The notes under the pieces are model-generated. The model was not told where the DNA came from and made no database searches. It saw only the letters and a program-made list of their open reading frames with translations. The position numbers and the translations under genes were made by a program. Shown in pieces: positions 11,066 to 21,265 of a DNA stretch of 64,000 nt; the first letter of the stretch is position 1; each line of letters opens with the position of its first letter. The stretch spans positions 1 to 64,000 of the forward strand of contig NW_025955044.1 of the NCBI RefSeq assembly GCF_022376445.1, read 5' to 3'. Source of the stretch: Fomitopsis serialis (lineage: Eukaryota; Basidiomycota; Agaricomycetes; Polyporales; Fomitopsidaceae).

Positions 11066-12927
11066 GCTGAACGCATCATGCGTCCACCGAGTGGGATGGG
11101 CCCGAGGAGCCGCTCGCGGGCCTTCTGCCTCCTCGACGGCGTCTTCTCCTGCCTGCCTGCCTGGCGAAGGCTTCTTCGAGGATGACGGCCGGGTCGATGG
11201 GAAGAAGGACAGATGCGGGAGGTGACTGGTGTGGGCGAGAAGGGCGGGCGAGCGACTCACCTGTACTACCCTGCCGGGGCCCGCCTCCCCCAACTCCGTG
11301 TTATCATCGCTTCTCCGTCGTGCCTTAACGCTACTGCGCATCGTTGACGTTGAGCGCAGCGTTGCAGTGAGGGTGAGTCGATGGGGACGTGGAGGTCAAG
11401 TGGAGGTTGCGCAACTCGCGAGAAGTGCTAAGCGCCTCAGCCACGACACGTCACACGCACTCGCCGGACCGGGACTTCCCTCACTTCAGCCCCTCCCTGT
11501 TCAGTGTCTGTTACCTCCGCTTCACTCTCGCTTGCCCGCCGCCAACCGCCAACCTCTAGTACACGCAGATGGGCCACTCCGTAACGGACGGCACGTGCAT
11601 TGGAACACTGTCGCGACGCGCTTGAGGCACTCGTACCGTTCCACAGCTCGAACACGACGGGATCAAGCGCAAAACGAGTCCAGACGGAGAAGTCACAAGA
11701 ATGAGGAGCAAGAGCGATGGGCGAGGGCTAAGCAGAGAGACGAAAACCAAATGTGAGTCCTCTGTTCTGTACCTACTATATAACGACTTCTGTTGCTACG
11801 CGCATTGACGAGCTTAAAGCTCCGAGTCGTGGTGCCTACTTGTCCACCAGCTCGCGCATCCAGCCCATCCTCTCACTCATTCGCTTGCCCACCCGCGCGC
11901 CGCTCTCACCCCCAAGTTCTGCCCTCTCGCGCTCGCTCACTCATTCACCACATACCAAGTCACGCTTGCCTCATCTCCTGCTCACCCGCGCATCCGTGGG
12001 TTGCGGCCGCAGGGTCAGCATGTCAGGTGAGTGCACCGCTGTCCATCCCGACCCCATTGCCAACCCCGGCAAGTGATTGTCCACCAGGACGACTGGACAG
12101 AGACGAGCCCGACGAAGACGGCCCTACCGGTTCGCTCGGTTCCAGCACCTCGCGCGGCGTATCCTCTCCACCAACTGCCTTAACCGCTCGCTCGTCACCT
12201 ACCTCGTTTGGCGTGCACTCTCTGCGGCGAACCGCGGCAAGCCGCTCCTCCCCCGCCTTTGCCGCACGGTCTCTGACTCGGTGTTCTACGTGGAATTCCT
12301 GCTCCTCATCCCACGGACGCCGTGCCACATCGACTTGCAGCACTGGGACGAGGTGTACGGCCCGAAGTACGAGATATCGACGAAGACGGAGTGTGAGTGC
12401 ATGCGAAATCTGACGGCGCGCGACCAGCCGACGACACAAGCCCGTTGGTGCAAACCCATACCGCGCACGGACCCACTGGCATCGAAGAATTGGCCGCCTA
12501 ACAGATACGGATCACGAACCGACGCGCACGGGTACGACGCGGGCCAGTTCGCCGTACATAATGCTCGGTACAGCGCAGCTCAACGAGCAGCACTGCGACA
12601 AGCAACAGTCCACCAGGCATCCGGCGCGGCGTGCAATGGCCTGCCGAGCAACAGCCGGGCATACCCCAGCTCGACGCGCATACGCCCGTGAAGGATGAGT
12701 GTGCCGCATCCTAGCCCGAGGAGGAGCCAGGCCACCGAGTATGAACAGGACGAGCGGGAGAGAGCCTGCTGCGCGCACCCACTGGGCAGACGGTAGCTCG
12801 CACTTTTCTACGGTACATTATGATTAGCTAGCGCTGTTCTGTACAGTAGTAGTCATCAATAAAATAATATTGAGTTAACTTCTATGCCCTGGCTGATCTT
12901 GGCTGACGAGCTTGGATGGTTAACGTT
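11066..12927. other. No confirmed gene; one unrecognised plus-strand frame
   Basis: About 11,850-12,010 is a C-rich block of the degenerate repeat family in reverse orientation. A plus-strand frame of 204 codons (12,077-12,691) begins soon after a possible acceptor (CCACCAG) and reads RRILSTNCLNRSLVTYLVWR, but other frames are open too and no family fits. The stretch 12,810-12,880 is AT-rich with AATAAAATAATAT, which could be a polyadenylation region. No function is assigned. Confidence 0.3.
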
Positions 12928-13083
12928 GATCGACCGCCCAACGTCGGCTATGCCAATGGTCCTCGGGGAGCGGGCGTCGGCTAGTTGCGATGTCATTCGC
13001 TAGCCGACATTGGCTGCGCCAGTGCGAAATGGCGCAGCCAATGTCACGTTGGTGGCCGGCGCTTTCTCACTGCCCGTTTTGAA
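12928..13083. repeat. Hairpin-bearing ~150-bp repeat, copy B
   Basis: Second copy of the repeat at 7,734-7,883. It contains GTCGGCTAG and CTAGCCGAC as one inverted pair and a perfect 14-bp hairpin, CATTGGCTGCGCCA (13,008-13,021) and TGGCGCAGCCAATG (13,030-13,043), round the loop GTGCGAAA. It lies about 95 bp left of the 1,474-bp duplicated block but is not part of the shared block, because the inverted copy at 46.1 kb lacks it. Confidence 0.7.
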
Positions 13084-13178
13084 CGGGCTTCGTCGTGCTG
13101 CGAACAGAGCGTGTGACCGATTGCGATGGGGACGTAACCGAGACAGGGCCCGCGTTGCCGCAGGCGGTGACGGCGGGC

Positions 13179-14652
13179 GGCCGGGCGATCCACAGCGCAG
13201 CGAGGGAGCGCCCATTTGGCGCCCCAGCCATCCCGCGAGCGATCCGCCGCCCCGCCGGCGTTTTACTGCCTGTGGGCCGATGTTTGCCCCACCAATGGCA
13301 TTCCAGTTTGCGCGATCCCGCGCAATGAATGGCGGGTTCGACTCCCCCGCGAGCACCGCGCGGCCGCGCAGTGCAATGCGCCGCAACCGCGCGCAATTTG
13401 AAACCCTTGATTTTCCCGTGGATCCATCATACCTGTCGATCGGGAAACACGTGATCGCGAGTACCCTGGGGCTGCGCGCCTCCTCATTCTACCACTTAAA
13501 CTTGCAGGGCGACCGCCGCTTCTCCCACGTCCCCAACGCAACATCTCGCGCATGACCGACTCCTCGAGCTCAGCCCCCGCCTCCCCTCGTCCCGCCCCAC
13601 GCGGCGCTCGTATCCGTCCATCGCTCCACCCCGTCTCGCACGATACCGCCCCGCTTGCTCTGGCCGCCGCCACTTCGATAGCTCCTGCGGCCGGCCACGC
13701 CGACACCCCAGGGACTCCCGCCACTGACGTCGCTCACTCCGCGCTTGGAGTCGCACCGGCTGCGGGCGCTGAGCTCCGCCGAAACCCCGCAATCCGGCGG
13801 TCCGCGCGGCGCGCACCCCCGCAATACCCGCCGCCGCCCGCATACGAGACGGCGGCTCTCCCATTGGATGCACTCGCGCCGCCTTCCTACGTCCGGCCCA
13901 GCGAGGATGCGCCTGCCATGCCCCGCTCGCTCGCGCCTCACGACGCATTGGCTAGCATACGGTGGATCGTCGAGGACATGAATCCTCACCCGTGGTACGT
14001 TGCCTTTTCTTTCATTCTAGGTTCCATTACTGAATCTTTCAGGGTGCACTACGAGGCGTACGTGAAGCGCACCGGCCTGTTAGTGACGGCGTCGAAGGTG
14101 TCGAGCGCGCCGCAGGGCGCTCCTTTAGTATGGTACATGGCAGTCTGGGCGTCGACGGAGCAGCAGGCGATGGACTTAGAGCGGTACGTGGAGGATCTGT
14201 TCGAGGAAGACGGGCGGGATGTTATTTGAGGTGGGCGCCGCCCACATTACTATCCCGTAGTACTACTACACACGTTCTGGCTACACCACTACATATATTC
14301 AGTGTTTGCGACACTCAGCTCGCTTTCTCCCAGTCGACTTGTCACTTAGGCAATGCGCTCGCTGCGAAAGAAAGCCCGGCCGACCCGGGTAGATGTCTTC
14401 ATCATGGCCAATCCGCCGCGCAATCCGCGCATGAAATGCCCGCCTCTTGCAAGGGCCTGGCGCCGCGCACGTAGACGCGCCCTAGTACAAGCTGCGTACA
14501 GCCGCTCGGTTTCTTTTGTAGCCGACGGTCGGCCAATCAACGGGTGTGGGTTGTGTATAAAGCGTCGGCCGCCGTCGGCTGGCCCTATACCATTGGTGGT
14601 TTCGGCACGTCGGTTACTCTATGATTATAGGGCAAAGACGCTGCCTGGTGTG
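13179..14652 (+). mobile_element. 1,474-bp duplicated element, copy 1
   Basis: This block is repeated in inverted orientation at 44,652-46,125, also exactly 1,474 bp. I saw only two base differences (13,326 T against A, 13,915 G against A), so the duplication is recent. Shared sequence starts at GGCCGGGCGATCC and ends at GCTGCCTGGTGTG. The right edge abuts the GH5 remnant in mid-codon, which suggests an insertion or a breakpoint. No terminal inverted repeats or target-site duplication could be seen, so a Helitron-like element and a segmental duplication are both possible. It carries one spliced ORF (13,552-14,229) and a pol-III B-box-like sequence, GGTTCGACTCC, near 13,336. Confidence 0.8.
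13552..14229 (+). CDS. Unknown protein encoded in the duplicated element
   Basis: Two exons, 13,552-13,994 and 14,043-14,229, with a 48-nt intron (GTACGT ... CTTTCAG). Splicing joins NPHPW directly to VHYEAYVKRTG and gives 209 residues; since the intron length is a multiple of three the unspliced frame is also open (225 codons). Residues 1-125 are Ala/Pro/Ser/Arg-rich and probably disordered, with a PPQYPPPPAYE stretch. The last ~75 are compact and charged, including WYMAVWASTEQQAMDLERYV and an acidic tail. No catalytic motif of a transposase, polymerase or protease is visible. Both copies keep the frame intact, which supports it being a real element gene. Function unknown. Confidence 0.6.
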   Translation: MTDSSSSAPASPRPAPRGARIRPSLHPVSHDTAPLALAAATSIAPAAGHADTPGTPATDVAHSALGVAPAAGAELRRNPAIRRSARRAPPQYPPPPAYETAALPLDALAPPSYVRPSEDAPAMPRSLAPHDALASIRWIVEDMNPHPWYVAFSFILGSITESFRVHYEAYVKRTGLLVTASKVSSAPQGAPLVWYMAVWASTEQQAMDLERYVEDLFEEDGRDVI

Positions 14653-15102
14653 GTGGAGCTACAACCCAGACAACGAGGATCACAGAACATGCGCGAGTTC
14701 GAGTGCGCATGGGTCGTCCCTGAGCCCTCTGCCGACGAGGCCGCGCAGCCCGCCAGCCTCAGTGTGCACAGGCCGCCTACCTCCGCGGACGCGCACCCGG
14801 AGCTGACGAGCAAGATGACGGAGATATACCTGCCGTCGATGATCGCGCACGACCGGAAGGTCGTCGTGGAGGGCCTGGGACCCGGTAACCGGTACCATTA
14901 TGACGAGAGCCGGCTGAGCATCGAACCTACAGCGCTCACGCCGGGGCAGATCCACCGCGTGTCGGTGAAGGCCGAGCTCGTGGTGAACAGCTTCTGGGAC
15001 GACTTTGGGACCCACGTCGTCCCGGCTTTCGTGCTTGTGTTCTCATTTTTGGTCGCTATCGTGTTGGTCAAGCTCTCCGAGACAGCCTGGAGTTATATGT
15101 AG
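14651..15102 (+). pseudogene. GH5 glycosylceramidase/sterylglucosidase-like C-terminal remnant
   Basis: C-terminal end of a fungal GH5 enzyme of the EGCrP type, which hydrolyses glucosylceramide or steryl glucoside. WWSYNPDNED at 14,651 corresponds to the end of the catalytic barrel. After a deletion and frame change the C-terminal domain follows: FECAWVVPEP, MTEIYLPSMIAHDRKVVVEG, RYHYDESRLSIEP and FWDDFGTHV, with a final hydrophobic segment and a TAG at 15,100-15,102. The barrel with its catalytic glutamates is missing because the 1,474-bp element occupies the upstream side. The copy converges with the dioxygenase remnant at 15.3-16.4 kb. Confidence 0.7.
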
Positions 15103-15311
15103 TCGGGACAGCAAGTGGGGATTGATACATCGGATTTACCTTCAGTGCTAGATTCACATAGAGATGGTCGCTCCGTATATACCCTCGCTATCCATGTGCT
15201 TGCAGGCGTTCCCGCAAGACCCTGCCTCTATCTAGAACTGCGTCCGCTTCTAGATAGCATCCTTTTAGCCAACGATGCGGGGATTCCAATTCATCCCACC
15301 CAGAGTCTCCC

Positions 15312-16400
15312 TCGCGTTCTTTGAACGCCGTGCGCGCGTGCATCACTCGCCGGTTGTCGTACGCGACTCACATGACGGCGTCGCCTTCGCGGAGTAGGTA
15401 CTCGAAGCGCGAGGCAAGGTCCTCCAGCAGATCGAAGCGCTCGAGAGCAGGATAGAACGCAGGAGGCGTGGAGAGCGGTAGCGCCGCCTGTAAAGGCGGG
15501 GAGTAGTTGATGTGAGCGATCGGGCGCGGGGAGTCGGCGCGGAATCTGTTTGCGGCGGGGCTAACTGGATGGTGGGGTGGGAGTGGTGCAGGTGGTGCCC
15601 GTCGTTGATGTAGTGGAAGGCGACAGGTGTCTCTACGAGGACACTGAACTCCTCTGGGTGCGTCTCGGGGAGCGTCTCGGCCGCGCGCAGGGCGTCAACA
15701 AAGTAGGACGCGACGCCTTCCACGCGATTGCGGAGGGAGTGGAGGATCTGGAAGCGCGGTGGGTGCTGGAAGTAGAGGAGGTCCATGTGCAGGCCGAGGC
15801 CGACATTCGTGTACGCGATGTTCTTGCTGTGCAGGACGTTCTTCACGTCCCACGTCTGCCCATACAACGTCTCGCGGAGCTCGCGGAAGCGCGCCGCGGG
15901 CGCAGCTCGCAGGCGTCGTTCGAGGTGCGCGCAGCGGGGACGTTGGCGACGAAGAGCACGCCGTACCGCGTGATCGCCGGAAGCAGCCCCGCCGGGGCCT
16001 GCAGACTGGCGTACGGCAGCCTGAGGAAGAGGTTGCTCACTGCCCGGGTGGCGTCCCCGTCCCATCGCTTCGCGGCGACCTCCTGGTGAGATGCGCGCAG
16101 CCTCTTTGGCAAGGCGTAGAGCTCGAGGAACGTCTTCGGATAGTGTGAGACGTGCCCGGACGCCCAGGTCATCTCCATGCTGTCGTTGGACACACGGACC
16201 CCCTCGCTGGCCGGAAGATGCCCGACGTCCTGTGCAGCTTCTGGCGTGTCGATGGGTGCACGCGGCTCGGACCTTGACAGGAGTCGCGCAGCCATCGGTA
16301 AGGAAGCATGGCGCCATTATCAGACAGACTGGGTAGATGATCGCTCGACGTGGCGGCGTAGTGCAAGACAACCGTCGGGTACCTGCGACACCGAGATGAT
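15312..16400 (-). pseudogene. Gamma-butyrobetaine dioxygenase-like (TauD fold) pseudogene
   Basis: Nearly full-length copy of a fungal gamma-butyrobetaine/trimethyllysine dioxygenase-like gene (Fe(II)/2-oxoglutarate, carnitine pathway). Minus-strand order: LPYRWLRDSC and VHPSTRQKLHRTS, then MEMTWASGHVSHYPKTFLE, YGVLFVANVP, RFRELRETLYGQTWDVK, NIAYTNVGLGLHMDLLYFQH (iron-binding HxD), HSLRNRVEGVASYFVDALR, VAFHYINDGHHLHHSHPTI, then in another frame INYSPPLQAALPL and LREGDAV, and past a TGA (15,371-15,373) YDNRRVMHARTAF with the distal histidine. Three or more frame changes (near 16,240, 15,905 and 15,540) plus the stop disable it. All active-site blocks remain, so inactivation is recent compared with the FKS remnant. 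Sequencing error could explain single shifts but not all of them. Confidence 0.85.
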
Positions 16401-16587
16401 CTGAGGCCTCCGAAAATGCCAGCCCGCACGGTGCGCATCGTCTTGCAGCTCACTTGACGTTGGGGTGGACAGTCACTAACAGCGTGGCGCACTGATCTCC
16501 TCAGGATGCGACTCAGCGATGCAATCACGTGGAAGGGGCTCACGTCTCACGTTTGAGAGTATAGTTTTAGGAATTGAAGCTTCATCC

Positions 16588-17607
16588 CCGGAGCGCTCCC
16601 TCCTCCAATTGCGAGTAGTTGAACCAAGCATCGTAATTGTGGCCGTCTTGGGCGAACTCGTCTTCGTACTGGATACGTCGCTTGTCAATTACGGTGGTTT
16701 CGAGCGTCGATCGCGTTCCATGCTGCTTTTCAAACTTCGTATACACAGCATAGAGCGCGGCCTTCTTCGAGCGGGGAACGCGGGTCGATGCGAACTTGTA
16801 TATCACCCGGGCACGCTCGTACTCCTTCAGCCTCGTCTCCATCTTCGCGAAAGCGCTGAACACGGCCTGCGCCTTCTTCGAGCGCGGTCTGGAACACCGA
16901 GCGCGCCTCGTCAAGCTTTGTCCAGTCCTCTTCAAATGTTGCTTACTTCACCCAATTGCGTGGCTCTGGGCACACGGCAATCCATCTCTCGTATATCGTG
17001 CTCGCTCGGTCCAACTCGCCATACCGCGTCTCCATCTTGATGTACGCCTGCCACGCCTTGTCATCCGGCTCCCATTGCATCCACCGCTCGAACACTTGGC
17101 GGGCTCCGGGGACGTTCTGCAGCAACTCTTCGAGGTAGACATACTTCAAGTTGTACCAGAGTTGGTCCACCCGGGGAAGGAGGGTGACCGCGCGACCGAA
17201 CAAATTGCGGGCGTGTTGCACGTTTCGCTCCTTGAGCTCCATCTCGGTATGGCTGAGCCACGGCTGCACACTGCGAGGGTCCACGTCCAACGCACGTTCA
17301 AAGACCGAGTGCGAGCGAGCATACTCGCCCTGGCTTGCCTCCCAGTTGGCATACTGGAGCTATTCTTTTCTATGACAGTGTGAGAAGGGCTCGTTATTCG
17401 TGAGGACTGAAGGTCTGCGTACATGTTTGACCGCGTCTGCCTGACCTGCTTCTCGAACTCCTATCGCCTTCTGCCTCGGTACTCATGCAGCTCCTCGAAG
17501 TCTTCTACACGCTGCTTGGGAGCCCGAAACTGGGATCCATGGCGTTCTTGGGCATCGCGAAGCAGCTACTCCGCGGTCACTTGAATGGCAGCAGGGGCCC
17601 GGTTCTT
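16588..17607 (-). pseudogene. CLF1: CLF1 (crooked-neck, HAT-repeat splicing factor) remnant
   Basis: Remnant of CLF1/Crn1, the HAT-repeat scaffold of the Prp19-associated spliceosome complex. It begins at KNRAPAAIQVTAE, close to the natural N-terminus, with an in-frame TAG straight after, then AQERHGSQFRAPKQRVEDFE, another stop in RGRRR*EFEKQVRQTRSN, a retained intron (GTACGC ... CATAG), [54 protein letters not shown] and [20 protein letters not shown], then a TAA, then [20 protein letters not shown] and [20 protein letters not shown]. It covers about the first half of the protein. The 5' edge joins the MRE11 remnant with no spacer (see 17,608). Confidence 0.88.
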
Positions 17608-18590
17608 GTCTGAATAGCGTGTATATCGTCCTTGTCCATGAACGTCTCGATCGAATCCGGCATCCCCACCTCGCCGAGCAGCTGGAGCTCCTGCGCCGCC
17701 AGGTACTCCCGCGCGAGCGTTTGCGCGCGCACCTTCGAGAGCTTCTCCGAGATGCTCAGGTCGGGATCGTCGATGCTGAGCTCGTGCTGGTCCGCAGTGA
17801 CCTTCGGACCGCGACGCCGCGCAGCCACCTTAGCACGGTGGAAGACGAGCACGTCCCGCGGGTTCGCGAGTTGGCCCTGGAACTCCTGTCCGAAGCGTAC
17901 GGGGTTCGAGAGCTTGGAAACACCTGTGGTATCGACCTATGTGCGTGCGGCTGAGACTAGATGATGGGATGTTAGCGAAGGGGGATACCTTGAGTCGGAC
18001 GATAGGGAGCATCCGAGGGAGTTCTTCCTCCCCTTCGGCGACGGCGCGCTCGTCCCATAGCGAGTTGGCCTTCTCACTGAGTTCAGTGCCGGAGACGGTG
18101 ATCAGCCATGCACCATCCAGTCACTATGCTCCGACGCACTCGTCGTTTGAGGTATTTGGTGATCGCTATGCGGTCCGCGAGGTCGATATCTCCTGTTCCG
18201 CGATCTCGCTGAGGACAGCTTCATCTAGGACGAACGGACGCACGGTCCGCAGTGGCATAGGCGTGAGCTCGAACTCCTTGTCCTGAATCTTCAACGTACC
18301 TAGCAGGCATACAGTCAGCAGTGATTACAGTAATGCAGACAGTGCGACGCACTTCTCTATCGACTCCCCGTCCGCGAGCGAGGTGGCAACAGACGAGACG
18401 GGCTGTGATGACAAGAATATCCGGAGCGCGCGCAGGTTGAAAGAATTGTCTACTCTGCCCACGGGAGACTAGCTGTGATACGTAGTACTTCTTCCCGACC
18501 ACAGACTCGGGTACGATACGGCAGTCGTGTTCGTGATCCCAGACGACCAGGTCAACGGTATCATCAAACATACCCTCTGGTACTGGCCCT
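17608..18590 (-). pseudogene. MRE11: MRE11 double-strand-break nuclease remnant
   Basis: Remnant of MRE11, the nuclease of the MRE11-RAD50-NBS1/XRS2 repair complex. Minus strand: FDDTVDLVVWDHEHDCRIVP (metal-binding GHEH motif, here DHEH), KKYYVSQ, then in other frames SVATSLADGE, PMPLRTVRPFVLDEAVLSEI, LPRMLPIVRLK, an intron (GTATCC ... GCACATAG), NPVRFGQEFQGQLANPRD (capping domain), VLVFHRAKVAARRRGPK, LSISEKLSKVRAQTLAREYL and DSIETFMDKDDIHAIQ. The N-terminal phosphoesterase motifs and the C-terminal GAR region are absent, and several frame changes are needed. It ends in mid-reading where the CLF1 N-terminus begins. Loss of the first histidine-site glycine (GHEH to DHEH) also argues against function. 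Confidence 0.88.
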
Positions 18591-18723
18591 TGGATGTGCC
18601 AGTGAGACTTGCTGCAGCCACTGGCAGTCGTGACGCGACGCGGCGCATGCGGTCACGGGTTCGCACGACTTCATTACGTAACCAGCATTTACTACCCTTC
18701 TGAGCTTCGCCCGGCATTGCAAC

Positions 18724-20664
18724 ATGCAAGCCACATCTTTGAGCGCAACTGGGCTCAAATTCCACTTCATTGTGGTCGGAGGAGGTACGTGACGGCACAC
18801 GAGCAGTATATTGTGTGGTCTCAAGTTTTGATGCACTCATGTAGGTGTTGCTGGCCTTGCTGCAGCTGCAGCTCTTACGCGCGTTGGGCATCGCGTGACG
18901 GTCCTGGAGAAGGGCGATGGCAGCTCGAACGTGAGTGATCCGCCAGAGGACGTATGTGGCAGACTTACCATGATCTCAACAGCAGGGTCCTGGTGGCATT
19001 TATGTACCGCCCAACATGTCGAAAGTGCTCTTCCACTGGGGCTTAAGGGATAAGATAGAAGAGGTTGGCTTGACGACACACCCTCTACTCTTCTTTCAAT
19101 GTCAGTTGCATACTTGGTTGTCCGGGGAGCTTGATTTGAAGCTGCGGATGGCAGATCATACGGGGCAACTCCTTGGCATGCAACATTGGGACGACGAACT
19201 GCTAAGAGAGACTCGGGGAGAGTTCATCCTCATGACGGTGTGTTTCGCGACATTTTGACCTCATCCAATGGTGCTGACTAGCTGCTGTGTAGCATGGCGA
19301 CCTATGTCAGATACTCCACGAAGCAGCGGCGTCGCAAGGCGCCGAGATTCGGTACAACGCGCAAGTGGTTGATATCGAGCCTGAAGATGGCGAGGTGAAG
19401 CTGGCGTCCGGGGAGATTATGCGAGCAGACCTCATCATCGGCGCTGATGGCGAGCGGGGCATGTGCCGGCGCATGGTACTTGGACGTGAGGAACGCATCC
19501 AGCCTTCTGGGATGGTGCTGTTCGAGTGCGTCCGTCCTTATTCGGCGTATTATGTCTGTGTACTGACTTCTATGATGCCTGAAGTACCCAAGTTGGCTCC
19601 GAAACCGCAACAAAATACATGTCGCCGGACGAGAAGCGACTACTAGAAACCGTGCGAGGGGTTCGTCCTTCGTCTCGTTTGTGTGGCTGAAGCCAGACCC
19701 CTTCTCTTCCACATATAGAATCCCGTATATTGCGCAATGGGAAACGGTTGCGGCTCCACGGGATACCCTATTGTAAGTGCGTTATATTGATCTGGCGCAC
19801 AATCGTGCAACTGACACAGGTTCAGCAACAAGGCCGCGAAATCATGTTCCATCAGTTCTTCAGAGGAGATTTCCCATTGGAGGGTAGCTACAGCGACCCA
19901 CCAACGGCAAAGGCGGAGCTCGTTAGCCTCCTGCCCTCCGAGATACACCCAACGTGAGTGTTCTCACAGGCTGAGACTGCGCGGGACCATGGACTGATGT
20001 AGTTCAGTCTGTATCATGGCGTGCGCGGCGCAGATCGGGTCACCCGTGTGGCCATCAACATCTACGAAAACCTCGAAGATTGGGTGCACGAGAGCGGGCG
20101 TCTACTTGTCATAGGGCAGGCAGCTCATCCCATTGCGGTAAGCATGCGCGCGACCACATTATGCTGCACGCTGATCATCATGCAATGTAGTCTGGTAGCA
20201 TTCAGGTCACTGCGATGGCCATCGAAGATGCCGCCGTCCTTGGAAGACTTTATCAGTACCTGACTATCCCTGAACAAGCGTCGGAGTTCCTCTACGCATT
20301 CCACGACCTCCGGAGGCAGCGCTGTCAAGATGTGCTGGAGGGCGAAGTGTCCATGGTCAGCTTGATCACCAGGGTGCACGGCCCCGAACAGGAACAGCGG
20401 GACAACGGGATGCGAGCGAAGTACCACGCGGGGAAGAACGTCCTCGAGGGCGACGACACTGGCGGCGGCGAGGGCGAACAGTGGGTCACCATCCGCACGA
20501 TCTTCGGCTACGACTGCGAGGACGAGGCCGATGACTGGTGGTTCCAGTGGGGCCTGCTGCGCGCGCGCGCGAACAGCGACGGCCAGAACCGTCAATCCCA
20601 GATGGGCGTATTCAGTTGGGCTAACATGGGCATCCAGTCTGTGGACATGACGACGATGGCATGA
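18724..20664 (+). CDS. FAD-dependent monooxygenase (salicylate-hydroxylase-like), intact
   Basis: Predicted single-component FAD/NAD(P)H aromatic hydroxylase of about 481 residues. Exons: 18,724-18,784, 18,845-18,930, 18,986-19,100, 19,155-19,237, 19,293-19,525, 19,585-19,660, 19,719-19,772, 19,820-19,953, 20,008-20,137 and 20,191-20,664; phase is kept at every junction. The ATG gives a short lead into the Rossmann motif VVGGGVAGLAAAAAL (residues ~18-32). GPGGIYVPPN, HWDDELLRETRGEFILM, the DG motif LIIGADGERG (~residue 160) and the FAD ribityl motif LLVIGQAAHP (~317) follow. The last reads GQAAHP where most relatives have GDAAHP or GEAAHP. An acidic C-terminal extension (DDTGGGEGE) precedes the stop. 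Substrate is unknown. It sits alone between the MRE11 and RPB1 remnants with no biosynthetic neighbours. Intron 2 could alternatively end 3 nt earlier. Confidence 0.85.
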
Positions 20665-21265
20665 GCGCTGCGCTCGCGCTGCTGCGACTAACCAGCCCTC
20701 TGACTACATGCATATGCGGAATACACGCATCTATGGGATCTATGCTGCCATCGTCTTCGTCGTCATCGCTATCGCTACAATGCTATCATTTGGAGTTGGA
20801 ATCTCTGCTGCGTCCGTCCTCGCATAACTACATCGCTGAAATTCATTAATGTCCTGCAATTACATCTAGAATGGAGCCCGCCCTGCGGCACTGCTCGATC
20901 TCGCAGAAGTAACCAGGCATGATCTGGGTACGATGTAACGCGCCTGAAGGCTGCCAGCCACTTCCATATTGCTAGACCCCTTCCCGAGAACACATGCATA
21001 CATATGCGGGTCCTTGTCTGACCTTCCCATCAAGCAATACTCGAGCGATCCGCACCTTCAGCCGAGTGGGCCACAAACCTCGGTCTAGCTCGCGCTCGAC
21101 ATTCGTCGGTACGGTAAAATCCTGCTGGGAACGCCCAAGAGATACCAAGATCGACACGCTCCTCACGAGACTCCTAATCTATTCACTTATGTGCACTGGC
21201 GCCGTCCGGCTACCTGTAGGCAGGGTCCATGAGGTGCGCCGCTTTGGTGCTGCTAGGCAAGGTGA
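20665..21265. other. No gene seen
   Basis: 3' flank of the monooxygenase. No conserved protein was recognised. Short frames just before 21,266 could be more decayed RPB1 sequence but carry no diagnostic motif. Confidence 0.4.

Noticed and set aside
13570..13989. Antisense frames inside the 1,474-bp element (and mirror frames at 45,315-46,041)
   Set aside because: They lie antisense to the spliced plus-sense ORF, have Arg/Gly-rich composition and no splice support.
8182..18590. Retroposition (processed pseudogenes) as the source of the fragments
   Set aside because: Introns with intact GT-AG ends remain in SEC31 (8,592-8,639), CLF1 and MRE11, and there are no poly-A tails at fragment ends.
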